DNA of 47,582 bases. It comes from Culturomica sp. GTDB taxonomy: Bacteria; Bacteroidota; Bacteroidia; Bacteroidales; Marinifilaceae. Position numbers and translations under genes: made by a program. Where the stretch lies: assembly GCA_031271755.1 (NCBI GenBank), contig JAISVB010000011.1, positions 1 to 47,582 on the forward strand. The letters are read 5' to 3'. Shown here piece after piece: positions 32,935-42,538 of this stretch (position 1 is the stretch's first letter; each line of letters begins with the position of its first letter). The notes beneath the pieces were generated by a model. That model saw nothing but the letters and a program-made list of their open reading frames with translations. It had not been told where the DNA came from and ran no database searches.

Positions 32935-34725
32935 ATGAGTTATAAAATGCATATTCTGGTCTGCGGAGGTACCGGTTGCCGGGCTTCGGCCAGCCAGAAC
33001 ATCATCGAAAGGCTGCAGGACAGTCTGAAAGAACAGAATCTACACAACGAGGTACAGGTCATTGCCACCGGTTGCTTCGGGTTCTGCGAAAAAGGGCCGA
33101 TCGTAAAGATCATGCCGGACAACACCTTTTATGTGCAGGTGAAACCGGAAGACGCCCCGGAAATCGTACACGAACACATCATCAAAGGCCGTAAAGTAGA
33201 ACGGCTGCTTTACCGGGATCCCGAACGGAAAATCGCCGTCAGCGACTCCAAGCACATGGGTTTCTACAAAAAGCAGTTGCGGATCGCCTTGCGGAATTGC
33301 GGCTTTATCGATCCCGAAAACATCGAAGAGTACATCGGGCGGGACGGATATGCCGCCCTGGCCAAATGCCTTTCCGAACTGAAACCGGAGGAGGTTATTC
33401 AGGAAATCAAACTGTCCGGCCTGCGGGGACGCGGCGGCGGCGGTTTCCCCACCGGCCTGAAATGGGAGTTCGCCCGGAAATACCAGTCAGACCAGAAGTA
33501 CGTCGTATGTAACGCCGACGAAGGAGACCCCGGCGCCTTTATGGACCGCTCCATCATGGAGGGGGACCCGCACTCCGTGATCGAAGCGATGGCCATCTGC
33601 GGATACAGCATCGGCGCCAACAAAGGGTTGGTGTACATCCGCGCCGAATACCCCTTAGCCATTGAGCGGTTGCGCATCGCCATCCGGCAGGCGGAAGAAT
33701 ACGGATTGCTGGGCACCAATATCATGGGCACCGGTTTCGATTTCACCATCGAGATCCGTTACGGAGCGGGAGCGTTCGTGTGCGGGGAAGAGACCGCGCT
33801 GATCCACTCCATGGAGGGACAACGCGGGGAACCGACCACCAAACCGCCTTTCCCCGCCGAATCCGGCTACAACCGGAAGCCGACCAATGTAAACAACGTG
33901 GAGACGCTGGCCAATATTCCCGTGATCCTGACCAAAGGAGCCGGGTGGTTCAATAAAATAGGCTCTGAAAAATCGAAGGGAACGAAGGTGTTCGCCCTGG
34001 CCGGAAAGATCAACAACGTAGGTTTGATCGAGGTGCCGATGGGAACGACGCTGCGCGAAGTGATCTACGAAGTGGGCGGCGGCATCAAAAACGACAAAAA
34101 GTTCAAAGCGGTACAGACCGGCGGTCCGTCCGGAGGGTGCCTGACGGAAAAACACTTGGATACCCCGATCGATTTCGACAACCTGATCGCTGCCGGTTCC
34201 ATGATGGGATCGGGCGGTATGATCGTCATGGACGAAGACGACTGCATGGTAGCCGTAGCCAAGTTCTACCTGGAATTTATCGTGGAAGAGTCGTGCGGCA
34301 AGTGTTCCCCCTGCCGGATCGGGAACAAACGCCTGCTGGAGATCCTGACCCGGATCACGGAAGGCAAAGGCTCCATGAGCGACCTGGAAACCCTGGAGAA
34401 CCTGAGCAAGGTCATCAAGGATACCGCGCTCTGCGGTTTGGGGCAAACCTCCCCGAATCCGGTGCTCTCCACGCTGGAAAATTTTTACGACGAGTATGTG
34501 GCGCACATCCGCGACCACAAATGCCCGTCCGGCCAGTGCAAAGCCTTGTTGTCCTACAAGATCGACCCGAAACTGTGCGTAGGCTGCACCTTGTGCGCCC
34601 GCAACTGTCCCGTGGACGCCATCATCGGGGAACGGAAGGAACCGCATTTCATCGATACGGCCAAATGTATCAAGTGCGGCACCTGTATTGACAAGTGTAA
34701 ATTTAAAGCCATCAGTGTTGTATAA
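32935..34725 (+). CDS. hydB: HydB: NuoF-like flavoprotein subunit of bifurcating [FeFe]-hydrogenase
   Basis: The 596-residue protein has an N-terminal thioredoxin-like 2Fe-2S domain (CGGTGCRAS, GCFGFCEKGP), a NuoF core with NADH and FMN sites (GLRGRGGGGFPTGLKW; CNADEGDPGAFMDRS; CGEETALIHSMEGQRGEP), a 4Fe-4S motif (ESCGKCSPCRIG ... CGLGQ) and two C-terminal 4Fe-4S clusters (CVGCTLCARNC; CIKCGTCIDKC). This is the layout of HydB in trimeric electron-bifurcating hydrogenases, which couples NADH and ferredoxin oxidation to H2 formation, or the reverse. Confidence 0.95.
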   Translation: MSYKMHILVCGGTGCRASASQNIIERLQDSLKEQNLHNEVQVIATGCFGFCEKGPIVKIMPDNTFYVQVKPEDAPEIVHEHIIKGRKVERLLYRDPERKIAVSDSKHMGFYKKQLRIALRNCGFIDPENIEEYIGRDGYAALAKCLSELKPEEVIQEIKLSGLRGRGGGGFPTGLKWEFARKYQSDQKYVVCNADEGDPGAFMDRSIMEGDPHSVIEAMAICGYSIGANKGLVYIRAEYPLAIERLRIAIRQAEEYGLLGTNIMGTGFDFTIEIRYGAGAFVCGEETALIHSMEGQRGEPTTKPPFPAESGYNRKPTNVNNVETLANIPVILTKGAGWFNKIGSEKSKGTKVFALAGKINNVGLIEVPMGTTLREVIYEVGGGIKNDKKFKAVQTGGPSGGCLTEKHLDTPIDFDNLIAAGSMMGSGGMIVMDEDDCMVAVAKFYLEFIVEESCGKCSPCRIGNKRLLEILTRITEGKGSMSDLETLENLSKVIKDTALCGLGQTSPNPVLSTLENFYDEYVAHIRDHKCPSGQCKALLSYKIDPKLCVGCTLCARNCPVDAIIGERKEPHFIDTAKCIKCGTCIDKCKFKAISVV

Positions 34726-34729
34726 AATT

Positions 34730-36484
34730 ATGGAATCCAGGATAACTTTACAGATAGATAACCGTCCCGTCGAGGTTGCTCCGGGAACGACCGTCTTAGA
34801 CGCGGCGAAGGGGATCGGCATCAACATTCCGTCCCTCTGCTACATGAACCTTGAAAACATGTGCATCACCAACCTTCCGGCCTCCTGCCGCCTTTGCGTG
34901 GTAGAGGTGGAAGGACGTAGAAATCTGGCCCCGGCATGTGCCACCCGCTGCGAAAACGGGATGAAAGTAAAGACCAGCACGCTCCGGGTGATGAATGCGC
35001 GGAAAACCGTGTTGGAACTGATCCTTTCCGACCACCCCAAGGATTGCCTCATCTGCCCGAAATCCGGCAACTGCGAATTGCAGAATCTGGCCGTCAAGCT
35101 GAAGATCCGGGAGATCCCGTTTGCCGGAGAACAAAACAGCTACACCGTTGAAACCTCCCCCTCCCTGATCCGGGACATGGGCAAGTGCATCTTTTGCCGG
35201 CGGTGCGAGATGATGTGCAACGAAGTGCAGACCGTCGGGGCTTTGGGAGCCGTGAACCGCGGATTCTCTTCCGTCATCTCGACAGCTTTCAACCAGCCGC
35301 TGGGACACTCCGAATGTACGTTCTGCGGACAGTGCGTGGCGGTGTGCCCGGTGGGTGCGCTGACGGAGATGGATCACACCAATCGCTTGATCGACGACCT
35401 GAACAACCCGGAAAAAACGGTCATCGTACAAACGGCTCCGGCCGTGCGCGCCGCTTTGGGCGAAGAGTTCGGCCTGTCGGCCGGCACCTCTGTCACCGGC
35501 AAAATGGCGGCTGCCTTGCGCAAATTGGGCTTCGACAAGGTGTTCGATACTGATTTCGCCGCCGACCTGACCATCATGGAGGAGGGAACCGAGTTGCTGG
35601 GACGGGTCAGCGCATTCCTGAAAGGGGACAAAAGTGTCCGCCTGCCGATCCTGACCTCTTGCTGCCCGGCCTGGGTGAACTTTTTTGAATACCACTTCCC
35701 CGATATGCTGGACATCCCTTCCACAGCCCGCTCTCCGCAGCAGATGTTCGGCGCGATCGCCAAAACTTACTGGGCGGAAAAGATGGGCATACCGCGGGAA
35801 AATCTCGTGGTTGTTTCCATCATGCCCTGCCTGGCAAAAAAATACGAGTGCGCCCGCGAGGAGTTCCGGGTGAACGGGGATCCGGATGTGAACTACTCCA
35901 TCTCCACCCGCGAACTGGCTTCCCTCATCAAGCGCGCCAACATCGACTTCCTCCGTTTGTCGGACGAAGAGTTCGACCGTCCGCTGGGTGAATCCACCGG
36001 CGCCGGCGTCATCTTCGGCGCTTCCGGCGGCGTGATGGAAGCAGCTTTGCGCACGGCTTACGAACTCTACACCGGAAAGAAATTGGAGAAGGTGGAATTT
36101 GAAGCGGTACGGGGGTTGCAGCACATCAAGAAAGCGACCATCGACCTGAACGGGACGAAGTTGAACGTCGGCATCGCCCACGGACTGGGGAACGCCCGGA
36201 AACTGCTGGAAGAGATCCGCGCGGGTAAATCGGAGTTCCACGCCATCGAGATCATGGCCTGCCCCGGCGGTTGCATCGGCGGAGGCGGACAGCCATTGCA
36301 CCACGGAGATTCCAGCCTGCTGAAAGCGCGTTCGGAAGCCCTCTACCGGGAAGATGCCGAAAAACCGCTCCGTAAATCGCACGAAAATCCGGACATCATC
36401 AAGCTGTACGAGGAGTTCTTAGGCGAACCGATGAGCGAAAAAGCGCATCACCTGCTGCACACGCACTATTTTTGTAAAAAATAA
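34730..36484 (+). CDS. hydA: HydA: catalytic subunit of group A [FeFe]-hydrogenase
   Basis: The 584-residue protein has an N-terminal 2Fe-2S domain (Cys37, 45... CRLC), a His-Cys 4Fe-4S site (DHPKDCLICPKSGNC), two 4Fe-4S clusters (CIFCRRCEMMC; CTFCGQCVAVCP) and an intact H-cluster domain: TSCCPAW (Cys311 proton relay, Cys312 ligand), MPCLAKKYE (Cys367) and MACPGGCIGGGGQP (Cys511, Cys515). All catalytic residues are present. It ends with the small-subunit-like region and a short CKK tail. With HydB and HydC it should form a NADH/ferredoxin-linked complex. The ATG at 34730 is used; 5 bp separate it from hydB. Confidence 0.97.
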   Translation: MESRITLQIDNRPVEVAPGTTVLDAAKGIGINIPSLCYMNLENMCITNLPASCRLCVVEVEGRRNLAPACATRCENGMKVKTSTLRVMNARKTVLELILSDHPKDCLICPKSGNCELQNLAVKLKIREIPFAGEQNSYTVETSPSLIRDMGKCIFCRRCEMMCNEVQTVGALGAVNRGFSSVISTAFNQPLGHSECTFCGQCVAVCPVGALTEMDHTNRLIDDLNNPEKTVIVQTAPAVRAALGEEFGLSAGTSVTGKMAAALRKLGFDKVFDTDFAADLTIMEEGTELLGRVSAFLKGDKSVRLPILTSCCPAWVNFFEYHFPDMLDIPSTARSPQQMFGAIAKTYWAEKMGIPRENLVVVSIMPCLAKKYECAREEFRVNGDPDVNYSISTRELASLIKRANIDFLRLSDEEFDRPLGESTGAGVIFGASGGVMEAALRTAYELYTGKKLEKVEFEAVRGLQHIKKATIDLNGTKLNVGIAHGLGNARKLLEEIRAGKSEFHAIEIMACPGGCIGGGGQPLHHGDSSLLKARSEALYREDAEKPLRKSHENPDIIKLYEEFLGEPMSEKAHHLLHTHYFCKK

Positions 36485-36495
36485 ACAGTCATACC

Positions 36496-36972
36496 ATGTC
36501 TGAAATCAAATTAGCTGAAAATAAAGTCAAGGAACTGGAGAAAGTATGCGCCGAGCACGGCCACCAGCCCGGGGAATTGATCAATGTCCTGCACAAAGCG
36601 CAGAGCATATTCGGATACCTTCCCCGCGAAGTGCAGGAAATCGTTGCCTGCAAGCTGGGGATCCCCGTTTCCAAAGTGTACGGGGTGGTCACCTTCTATT
36701 CGTTCTTTACCATGACCCCGAAAGGGGAACACCCCATCTCCGTCTGCATGGGAACCGCCTGCTATGTGCGGGGCGCCGAAAAAGTACTGGATGAATTCAA
36801 ACGGGCGCTCGGCCTTCAGGTGGGCGAAACCTCCGCCGACGGCAAGTTCTCCCTCTCCAGCCTCCGCTGCGTCGGGGCCTGCGGGTTGGCTCCCGTTGTG
36901 TTGATCGGCGAAAAAGTGTACGGCCGCGTCGTTCCCGGCGATGTCGAAAAGATCCTCAAGGAGCTGAACTAA
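36496..36972 (+). CDS. hydC: HydC: NuoE-like 2Fe-2S subunit
   Basis: The 158-residue protein has the NuoE helical N-terminus (HKAQSIFGYLPREVQEIVACKLGIP, spaced as in the family; VYGVVTFYSFF) and the 2Fe-2S ligands Cys in CMGTACYV and CVGACGL. It completes the HydABC trimer. A strong hairpin follows 23 bp after the stop. Confidence 0.95.
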   Translation: MSEIKLAENKVKELEKVCAEHGHQPGELINVLHKAQSIFGYLPREVQEIVACKLGIPVSKVYGVVTFYSFFTMTPKGEHPISVCMGTACYVRGAEKVLDEFKRALGLQVGETSADGKFSLSSLRCVGACGLAPVVLIGEKVYGRVVPGDVEKILKELN

Positions 36973-36994
36973 ACAGATACCTTTGAAGCACCTT

Positions 36995-37033
36995 GAAAGA
37001 GAGGCCGGCACTCCCCTGTGTCGCCTCTCTTTC
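36995..37033 (+). terminator. Hairpin terminator after hydC
   Basis: GAAAGAGAGGC (36995-37005) and GCCTCTCTTTC (37023-37033) are perfect 11-bp inverted arms around a 17-nt loop. A T-rich run (TTTTTTTT near 37045-37052) comes some way after, so termination may need more than a simple U tract. Confidence 0.65.
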
Positions 37034-37123
37034 GTTTAGTTGGATTTTTTTTGAATTTATGGTCTTTTTTATAAAAAACCGAATTACATTTGTAACTGTA
37101 TTCTCATTTTAGAAAGCCCGAAA

Positions 37124-37483
37124 ATGGCGTTGATTTACAAAATACTGCTTTGCTTTGTATTTCTTTTGAACGGAGAATTACGGGAAGTATCCGCCGGCGT
37201 GGCGGAAACTCCCGAACAGGCCTGTGAGGCGGCATCCGGCCGGAGTTTCGAGTATACCGCCACACTCAGCGCCGGACCTGTCCGGTACAGTGAAGATGCG
37301 CATCTTCCCTCCTCCATCCTTCCGTTCGACACCAAACAGTACCCAATCCTTTTCACCTGTTCCCATATACACCAAAACAGGATCGTATACGCTACAACGA
37401 ACTCCGCCCGGCACGCATGCACGGTTTTCACCCCGGACGGGAACGATCGCTACATCTTCGGATTGCGAAAAATTGTCGTTTAG
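37124..37483 (+). CDS. Small secreted hypothetical protein between hyd and nuo
   Basis: The 119-residue frame starts MALIYKILLCFVFLLNGELREVSAG, a plausible signal peptide, and continues with no motif I know; it has two Cys in the mature part and many aromatic strands. A -7 box TACATTTG (37085-37092) lies upstream. An overlapping frame on the other strand is also open, so coding status rests on the signal peptide and promoter only. Function unknown. Confidence 0.45.
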   Translation: MALIYKILLCFVFLLNGELREVSAGVAETPEQACEAASGRSFEYTATLSAGPVRYSEDAHLPSSILPFDTKQYPILFTCSHIHQNRIVYATTNSARHACTVFTPDGNDRYIFGLRKIVV

Positions 37484-37558
37484 TCCGATCTTTTCCGGCC
37501 TGTTTTACGTTAATACTGCTATATCGGTAGAATAATCATTTGTCAATCCGTAATATTT

Positions 37559-37909
37559 ATGAACCTGACATTATTTGTGGTCGTATTGATCACCGCCGTT
37601 GTGTTGGTCGTGGCGGCGCTGGGGATCGCCCGGCTCGTTTCTCCCCGTTCCTACAACAAACAGAAGGGAGAAGCCTACGAGTGCGGGATCCCGACCCGGG
37701 GAGGCGCCCGGATGCAATTCAAAGCGGGGTACTACCTGTTCGCCATCCTGTTCCTGCTGTTCGACGTGGAAACCGTTTTTCTCTTCCCGTGGGCCGTTAC
37801 CATACGGGATCTGGGCACCGGCGGGCTGGTCAGCATCCTCTTTTTTCTGCTGGTACTGATCCTGGGGTTGGCATACGCCTGGAAAAAAGGAGCATTGGAA
37901 TGGAAGTAA
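37559..37909 (+). CDS. nuoA: NADH-quinone oxidoreductase-like subunit A
   Basis: The 116-residue membrane protein has three hydrophobic helices and the NuoA signatures [19 protein letters not shown] (the Cys loop in the membrane cavity) and [20 protein letters not shown]. It starts the 11-gene nuo operon. Its last 10 bases overlap nuoB (ATGGAAGTAA). Confidence 0.96.
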   Translation: MNLTLFVVVLITAVVLVVAALGIARLVSPRSYNKQKGEAYECGIPTRGGARMQFKAGYYLFAILFLLFDVETVFLFPWAVTIRDLGTGGLVSILFFLLVLILGLAYAWKKGALEWK

Positions 37910-38457
37910 AGATCAAATCGATGAAATACGAAGCGTTCAACGACAACGAATATCTTGAACAGCTTCACGCAGCAGGCGCCAATGTAGTGGTCGGGAAATT
38001 AGACGACCTGATCAACTGGGGGCGCGCCAATTCGCTGTGGCCCCTGACATTCGCCACCAGTTGTTGCGGGATCGAATACATGGCAGTGGGAGCCGCCCGC
38101 TACGACTTTGCCCGCTTCGGGTTCGAAGTGACGCGCGCCAGCCCCCGCCAGGCCGATTTTATTGTGGTGGCGGGCACCATCGTGCACAAAATGGCCCCCG
38201 TACTGAAACGCCTCTACGACCAGATGGCCGAACCCAAGTACGTTATCGCCATGGGAGCCTGCGCCATCTCCGGAGGACCTTTCAAGGAGTCCTACCACGT
38301 CATCAAAGGGGTGGACACCATCATCCCGGTAGACGTTTACGTACCCGGCTGCCCCCCCCGCCCGGAGGCGTTGCTGTACGGAATTATGCAGTTACAACGG
38401 AAGATCAAAGTGGAAAAGTTCATCGGTTCCGTCAATCGAAAAGAGAAAAAATGCTGA
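37900..38457 (+). CDS. nuoB: NADH-quinone oxidoreductase-like subunit B
   Basis: The 185-residue protein carries the N2 cluster ligands: [18 protein letters not shown] and [11 protein letters not shown]2 passes electrons to quinone. ATG 37900 lies in the end of nuoA; the stop overlaps the start of the nuoCD gene by 7 bp. Confidence 0.97.
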   Translation: MEVKIKSMKYEAFNDNEYLEQLHAAGANVVVGKLDDLINWGRANSLWPLTFATSCCGIEYMAVGAARYDFARFGFEVTRASPRQADFIVVAGTIVHKMAPVLKRLYDQMAEPKYVIAMGACAISGGPFKESYHVIKGVDTIIPVDVYVPGCPPRPEALLYGIMQLQRKIKVEKFIGSVNRKEKKC

Positions 38458-40076
38458 CAGAAAAAATAACATCCATCCTTCCGGAAGGAGCGATCTTGGA
38501 GGAAGGAAACCCCACAACCGTTACCGTTCCGGCGGCGGCCTGGCGTCTGTTCGCCCGGCAACTGAAGGAAGAAGCGGAGTTGCATTTTGACTACCTCGCC
38601 TGCATGACGGGCATGGATTGGGGCGACACGCTGGGGATTGTCTGTTTACTGGAATCCACTGTGCACCGCCACTCCCTCCGGATCCGGATCGCCGCAGCAG
38701 ACCGGCAAAATCCGGAACTTCCCAGCGTATGCGACATCTGGAAAACCGCCGACCTGAACGAACGGGAGGTGTTTGACTTTTTCGGGATCCATTTTATCAA
38801 CCACCCCGACATGCGGAGGCTCTTCCTGCGGAACGACTGGGTGGGGTATCCGCTCCGCAAGGATTACGACGCCGGGGAGAACAACAACCCCGTCCGCTTA
38901 GAGAGCGACGAAACGCCGGACGCCACCTCTTTTTTTGAAGCGGATAGCGGGGGGGAGATCCGGGAAAAAGAACGGATCCTGTTCGAAGAGGATGAATACG
39001 TGGTCAACATCGGGCCGCAACACCCGGCCACCCACGGCGTATTGCGTTTCCGGGTGGCGCTGGAAGGAGAAAACGTGAAGAAATTAGATGTTTACTGCGG
39101 ATACATCCACCGGGGGATCGAAAAAATGTGCGAAAGCCTCACCTATCCGCAAATGCTGGCGCTGACCGACCGGCTGGATTACCTGTCGGCCCACCAGAAC
39201 CGGCATGCGCTCTGCCTCTGCATCGAGGAGGCGCTGGGCATCGAAGTGCCCGAACGGGTCAGGTACATCCGGACCATCATGGACGAACTGAACCGGATCT
39301 CCTCCCACCTGTTGTTTTGGTCGGCGCTCTGCATGGATCTGGGAGCCCTGACCGCCTTTTTTTACGGCTTCCGCGACCGGGAAAAGGTATTGGACATGCT
39401 GGAAGAGACCACCGGCGGAAGGCTGATCCAAAACTACAACGTCATCGGAGGCGTAGCAGCGGATATCCAACCGGATCTGACCCGTAAGATCAAGGAGTTC
39501 TTAGTGTACCTGCCGCCCATGCTAAAGGAGTACCACCAGGTATTTACCGGAAATATCATTGCCCGACAACGGATGCAGCAGATCGGCATCCTGCCGCGGG
39601 AAGCCGCGATCTCCTACGGGGTTACCGGCCCCTCCGGGAGGGCTTCCGGCTGGGCTTGCGACGTGCGGAAAAAATCTCCTTACGGCGTTTACGATAAAGT
39701 CGACTTCAAAGAGATCGTCCGCACCGAAGGCGATTCGTTCGCCCGGTACGCCGTCCGGATCGAAGAGTTGCAGGAGTCCCTGCGGATACTGGAACAGTTG
39801 GCGGATAACATTCCGGCCGGGGATTTTGCGGTCAAGACCAAACCCGTCATCAAACTGCCGGAAGGGGCTTACTACAAAAGCGTGGAAGCCAGCCGGGGAG
39901 AGTTCGGGGTCTACATCGAAAGCCGGGGGGAAAAGCACCCGTACCGCGTCAAGTTCCGCTCTCCCTGCCTGCCGCTGGTGTCTGTGGTAGACCTGCTGGC
40001 CCGGAATAACAAAATCGCCGACCTGATCGCCATCGGCGGGACCTTGGATTACGTTGTACCCGATATTGACAGATAA
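38451..40076 (+). CDS. nuoCD: NADH-quinone oxidoreductase-like fused subunit C/D
   Basis: The 541-residue protein fuses NuoC (residues 1-160; [22 protein letters not shown]..., GYPLRKDY) with NuoD (from 190; [24 protein letters not shown], and C-terminal [24 protein letters not shown]...DYVVPDIDR). The His and Tyr of the quinone site lie in the HPATHG region. Fusion of C and D is normal in Bacteroidota and enterics. Confidence 0.96.
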   Translation: MLTEKITSILPEGAILEEGNPTTVTVPAAAWRLFARQLKEEAELHFDYLACMTGMDWGDTLGIVCLLESTVHRHSLRIRIAAADRQNPELPSVCDIWKTADLNEREVFDFFGIHFINHPDMRRLFLRNDWVGYPLRKDYDAGENNNPVRLESDETPDATSFFEADSGGEIREKERILFEEDEYVVNIGPQHPATHGVLRFRVALEGENVKKLDVYCGYIHRGIEKMCESLTYPQMLALTDRLDYLSAHQNRHALCLCIEEALGIEVPERVRYIRTIMDELNRISSHLLFWSALCMDLGALTAFFYGFRDREKVLDMLEETTGGRLIQNYNVIGGVAADIQPDLTRKIKEFLVYLPPMLKEYHQVFTGNIIARQRMQQIGILPREAAISYGVTGPSGRASGWACDVRKKSPYGVYDKVDFKEIVRTEGDSFARYAVRIEELQESLRILEQLADNIPAGDFAVKTKPVIKLPEGAYYKSVEASRGEFGVYIESRGEKHPYRVKFRSPCLPLVSVVDLLARNNKIADLIAIGGTLDYVVPDIDR

Positions 40077-40087
40077 AGAGCTGAGTT

Positions 40088-41164
40088 ATGTTTGATTTTT
40101 CAGTTGTCACACAGTGGGTGGACCAATTTTTACGGAGTTTTATGCCGGCGGAAATGGCCGTTCTGGCCGAATTGATCCTGATCGGGCTTTGCCTGTTATC
40201 CGGCTACGCGCTCATCGCACTCGCGCTGATTTATGCCGAACGGAAAATATGCGCCTTTTTCCAGTGCCGGATCGGCCCTGACCGGGTAGGCCCCTTCGGC
40301 CTGCTCCAAAGCTTTGCCGATATGATCAAAATGTTGATCAAGGAACTGATCGACATCAATCACGTCGACCGTTTCCTGTTCAATCTGGCTCCGTTCGTCG
40401 TGATCATCGCCTCGGTGCTGGCTTTCGGGTGCATCCCGTTCGCCAAAGGGTTGCAGGTGTTGGATTTCAACGTGGGGATCTTTTTCCTGATCGCGGTTTC
40501 CTCCATCGGTATTGTCGGCATTTTGCTGGCCGGTTGGGCGAGCAACAACAAATACTCCCTGATCGGAGCCATGCGAAGCGGCGCACAGATGATCAGTTAC
40601 GAACTCTCCATCGGGCTGTCGATCCTGACGATGGTGGTGTTTGCCGGCACCATGCAGCTTTCCGCCATCGTAGAAAGCCAGGCCGGCGGCTGGTTTATTT
40701 TCCGGGGACACCTGCCGGCAGTGATCGCCTTTGTGATCTACTTAGTGGCCGGAACGGCGGAGACCAACCGCGGGCCGTTCGACCTGCCCGAAGCGGATTC
40801 GGAGCTGACGGCCGGATACCACACCGAATACTCCGGGATGCACTTCGGTTTCTTTTACCTGGCCGAATACCTCAACATGTTCATCGTGGCTTCGGTGGCC
40901 ACCACCCTCTTCCTCGGCGGCTGGATGCCGCTGCACATGCCGGGCTGGGAGGGGTTCAACCGGGTGATGGATCACATCCCTTCCATCGTCTGGTTCTTCG
41001 GGAAAACAGCCGTGGTCATCTTCATCATCATGTGGTTTAAGTGGACGTTTCCCCGCCTGCGGATCGACCAGTTGCTGCGGCTCGAATGGAGGTACCTGCT
41101 TCCGCTGAACCTGGTCAACCTCCTCTTGATGGTAGTCGTTGTTGTCTTTAAACTCCATTTTTAA
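40088..41164 (+). CDS. nuoH: NADH-quinone oxidoreductase-like subunit H
   Basis: The 358-residue protein has eight or more transmembrane helices and the NuoH signatures [21 protein letters not shown] and [28 protein letters not shown] loop ([12 protein letters not shown]), which shape the quinone channel. It is 12 bp after the nuoCD gene. Confidence 0.96.
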   Translation: MFDFSVVTQWVDQFLRSFMPAEMAVLAELILIGLCLLSGYALIALALIYAERKICAFFQCRIGPDRVGPFGLLQSFADMIKMLIKELIDINHVDRFLFNLAPFVVIIASVLAFGCIPFAKGLQVLDFNVGIFFLIAVSSIGIVGILLAGWASNNKYSLIGAMRSGAQMISYELSIGLSILTMVVFAGTMQLSAIVESQAGGWFIFRGHLPAVIAFVIYLVAGTAETNRGPFDLPEADSELTAGYHTEYSGMHFGFFYLAEYLNMFIVASVATTLFLGGWMPLHMPGWEGFNRVMDHIPSIVWFFGKTAVVIFIIMWFKWTFPRLRIDQLLRLEWRYLLPLNLVNLLLMVVVVVFKLHF

Positions 41165-41174
41165 CACGCAGGGC

Positions 41175-41666
41175 ATGAACAGCATAAAGAACTACTTGCA
41201 CGGTTTTTTCAGCGGACTAGGGTCGCTGACGACCGGGATGAAAACCACCCTCCGGATCTTTTTCCGGAAGAAAGTAACGGAAAAATACCCGGAGAACCGG
41301 GCGACCCTGAAAATAGCCGGACGCTTCCGGGGCGAATTAATAATGCCGCACAACGAACGGAACGAACACAACTGCATCGCCTGCGGTATCTGCGAAATGA
41401 ATTGCCCCAACTCCACCATCCGGATCGTTTCGGAGATGCAACCCGACGAAGCGGGAAAAAACAGGAAGGTACTGACAGCCTATCACTACGACCTGGGGAG
41501 TTGTCTTTTTTGCCAACTCTGCGTACAGACCTGCCCGCAAAATGCCATCCGGTTTTTACCGACCTTTGAACACGCGGTCTTTACCCGGGAGAAACTGTTC
41601 CGCCGGCTAAACCGGGAGGGCTCCAGGCTGATGATCAGGCCGCAGGCGCCTGCCGGTAATCAATAA
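41175..41666 (+). CDS. nuoI: NADH-quinone oxidoreductase-like subunit I
   Basis: The 163-residue protein has two 4Fe-4S motifs, CIACGICEMNCP and CLFCQLCVQTCP, that bind clusters N6a and N6b, with a basic N-terminal amphipathic region. In complexes lacking NuoEFG this subunit is the likely entry for electrons from ferredoxin. ATG 41175 (MNSIKNYLHG) is chosen; a more upstream frame start lies within nuoH. Confidence 0.94.
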   Translation: MNSIKNYLHGFFSGLGSLTTGMKTTLRIFFRKKVTEKYPENRATLKIAGRFRGELIMPHNERNEHNCIACGICEMNCPNSTIRIVSEMQPDEAGKNRKVLTAYHYDLGSCLFCQLCVQTCPQNAIRFLPTFEHAVFTREKLFRRLNREGSRLMIRPQAPAGNQ

Positions 41667-41682
41667 CGTACAAACTATCGCT

Positions 41683-42192
41683 ATGAATCACTTGTTCCAC
41701 GATGTTGTTTTTTTCATACTGGCCGCCGTTGTTGTGGTCTGCTCCATCCTGACCGTTACCACCAAACGGATCCTCCGGGCGGCTACCTGCCTGCTTTTTG
41801 TGCTGTTCGCCACCGCCGGGATCTATTTTCAGTTGGACTACTCCTTTTTGGGAGCCGTACAGTTGACCATTTATGCCGGGGGGATCATCATTCTTTTTGT
41901 ATTTTCCATCCTACTGACCACTCCGTCCGGCGACCGGGCGCGCAAATTAAAGAATAGTCGGATGGCGGCCGGATTGATCGCGGCATTGGCCGGAGCGGCC
42001 GTTTGCATCTTCCTGACCCTGACGCATACCTTCGCCCCTTCCCGCCTCTCCGGAGGCGAACTGCCGATGAAGGTGGTGGGGAACGCCCTGATGGGAACAG
42101 GAAAATACCAATACCTGCTGCCTTTTGAGGCCATCACAGTTTTGTTGCTGGCCTGTATCGTCGGGGGGATCGTCATCGCCCGGAAAAGATAA
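41683..42192 (+). CDS. nuoJ: NADH-quinone oxidoreductase-like subunit J
   Basis: The 169-residue protein has five hydrophobic helices, with the NuoJ pattern LLFVLFATAGIYFQLDYSFL and VQLTIYAGGIIILFVFSILL (pi-bulge helix). It is part of the membrane arm. Confidence 0.94.
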   Translation: MNHLFHDVVFFILAAVVVVCSILTVTTKRILRAATCLLFVLFATAGIYFQLDYSFLGAVQLTIYAGGIIILFVFSILLTTPSGDRARKLKNSRMAAGLIAALAGAAVCIFLTLTHTFAPSRLSGGELPMKVVGNALMGTGKYQYLLPFEAITVLLLACIVGGIVIARKR

Positions 42193-42224
42193 ATATTGAC
42201 AGAAACCGATTAACACACACAGAT

Positions 42225-42536
42225 ATGGAAATAAAGATGGAATACTACTTAGTGATCAGCACCATCATGTTTTTCGCCGGGGTTTACGGTTTTATCACCC
42301 GGCGGAACCTGTTGGCCGTCCTGATCTCCATTGAACTGATCCTGAACTCCGTAGATATTAATTTTGCCGTATTCAACCGCTACCTGTTCCCGGATCAGTT
42401 GGAAGGATTTTTTTTCACCCTGTTCGCCATCGGCCTTTCCGCCTGTGAAACAGCCATTGCCATCGCCATCATTATAAATATTTACCGGAACATCCGGGAC
42501 ATCCAGATCAAAAATCTGAACCGATTAAAAGATTGA
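42225..42536 (+). CDS. nuoK: NADH-quinone oxidoreductase-like subunit K
   Basis: The 103-residue protein has three helices with the two membrane Glu residues of NuoK in LISIELILNSVDINF and FAIGLSACETAIAIAI. ATG at 42237 (MEYYLVIS) is an alternative start that fits the family slightly better. It overlaps the nuoL frame region by a few bases at the end. Confidence 0.94.
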   Translation: MEIKMEYYLVISTIMFFAGVYGFITRRNLLAVLISIELILNSVDINFAVFNRYLFPDQLEGFFFTLFAIGLSACETAIAIAIIINIYRNIRDIQIKNLNRLKD

Positions 42537-42538
42537 AA

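Noticed and set aside
34796..36382. 528-codon antisense frame over hydA
   Set aside because: HydA has all family motifs; the antisense product is His/Gln-rich without domains.
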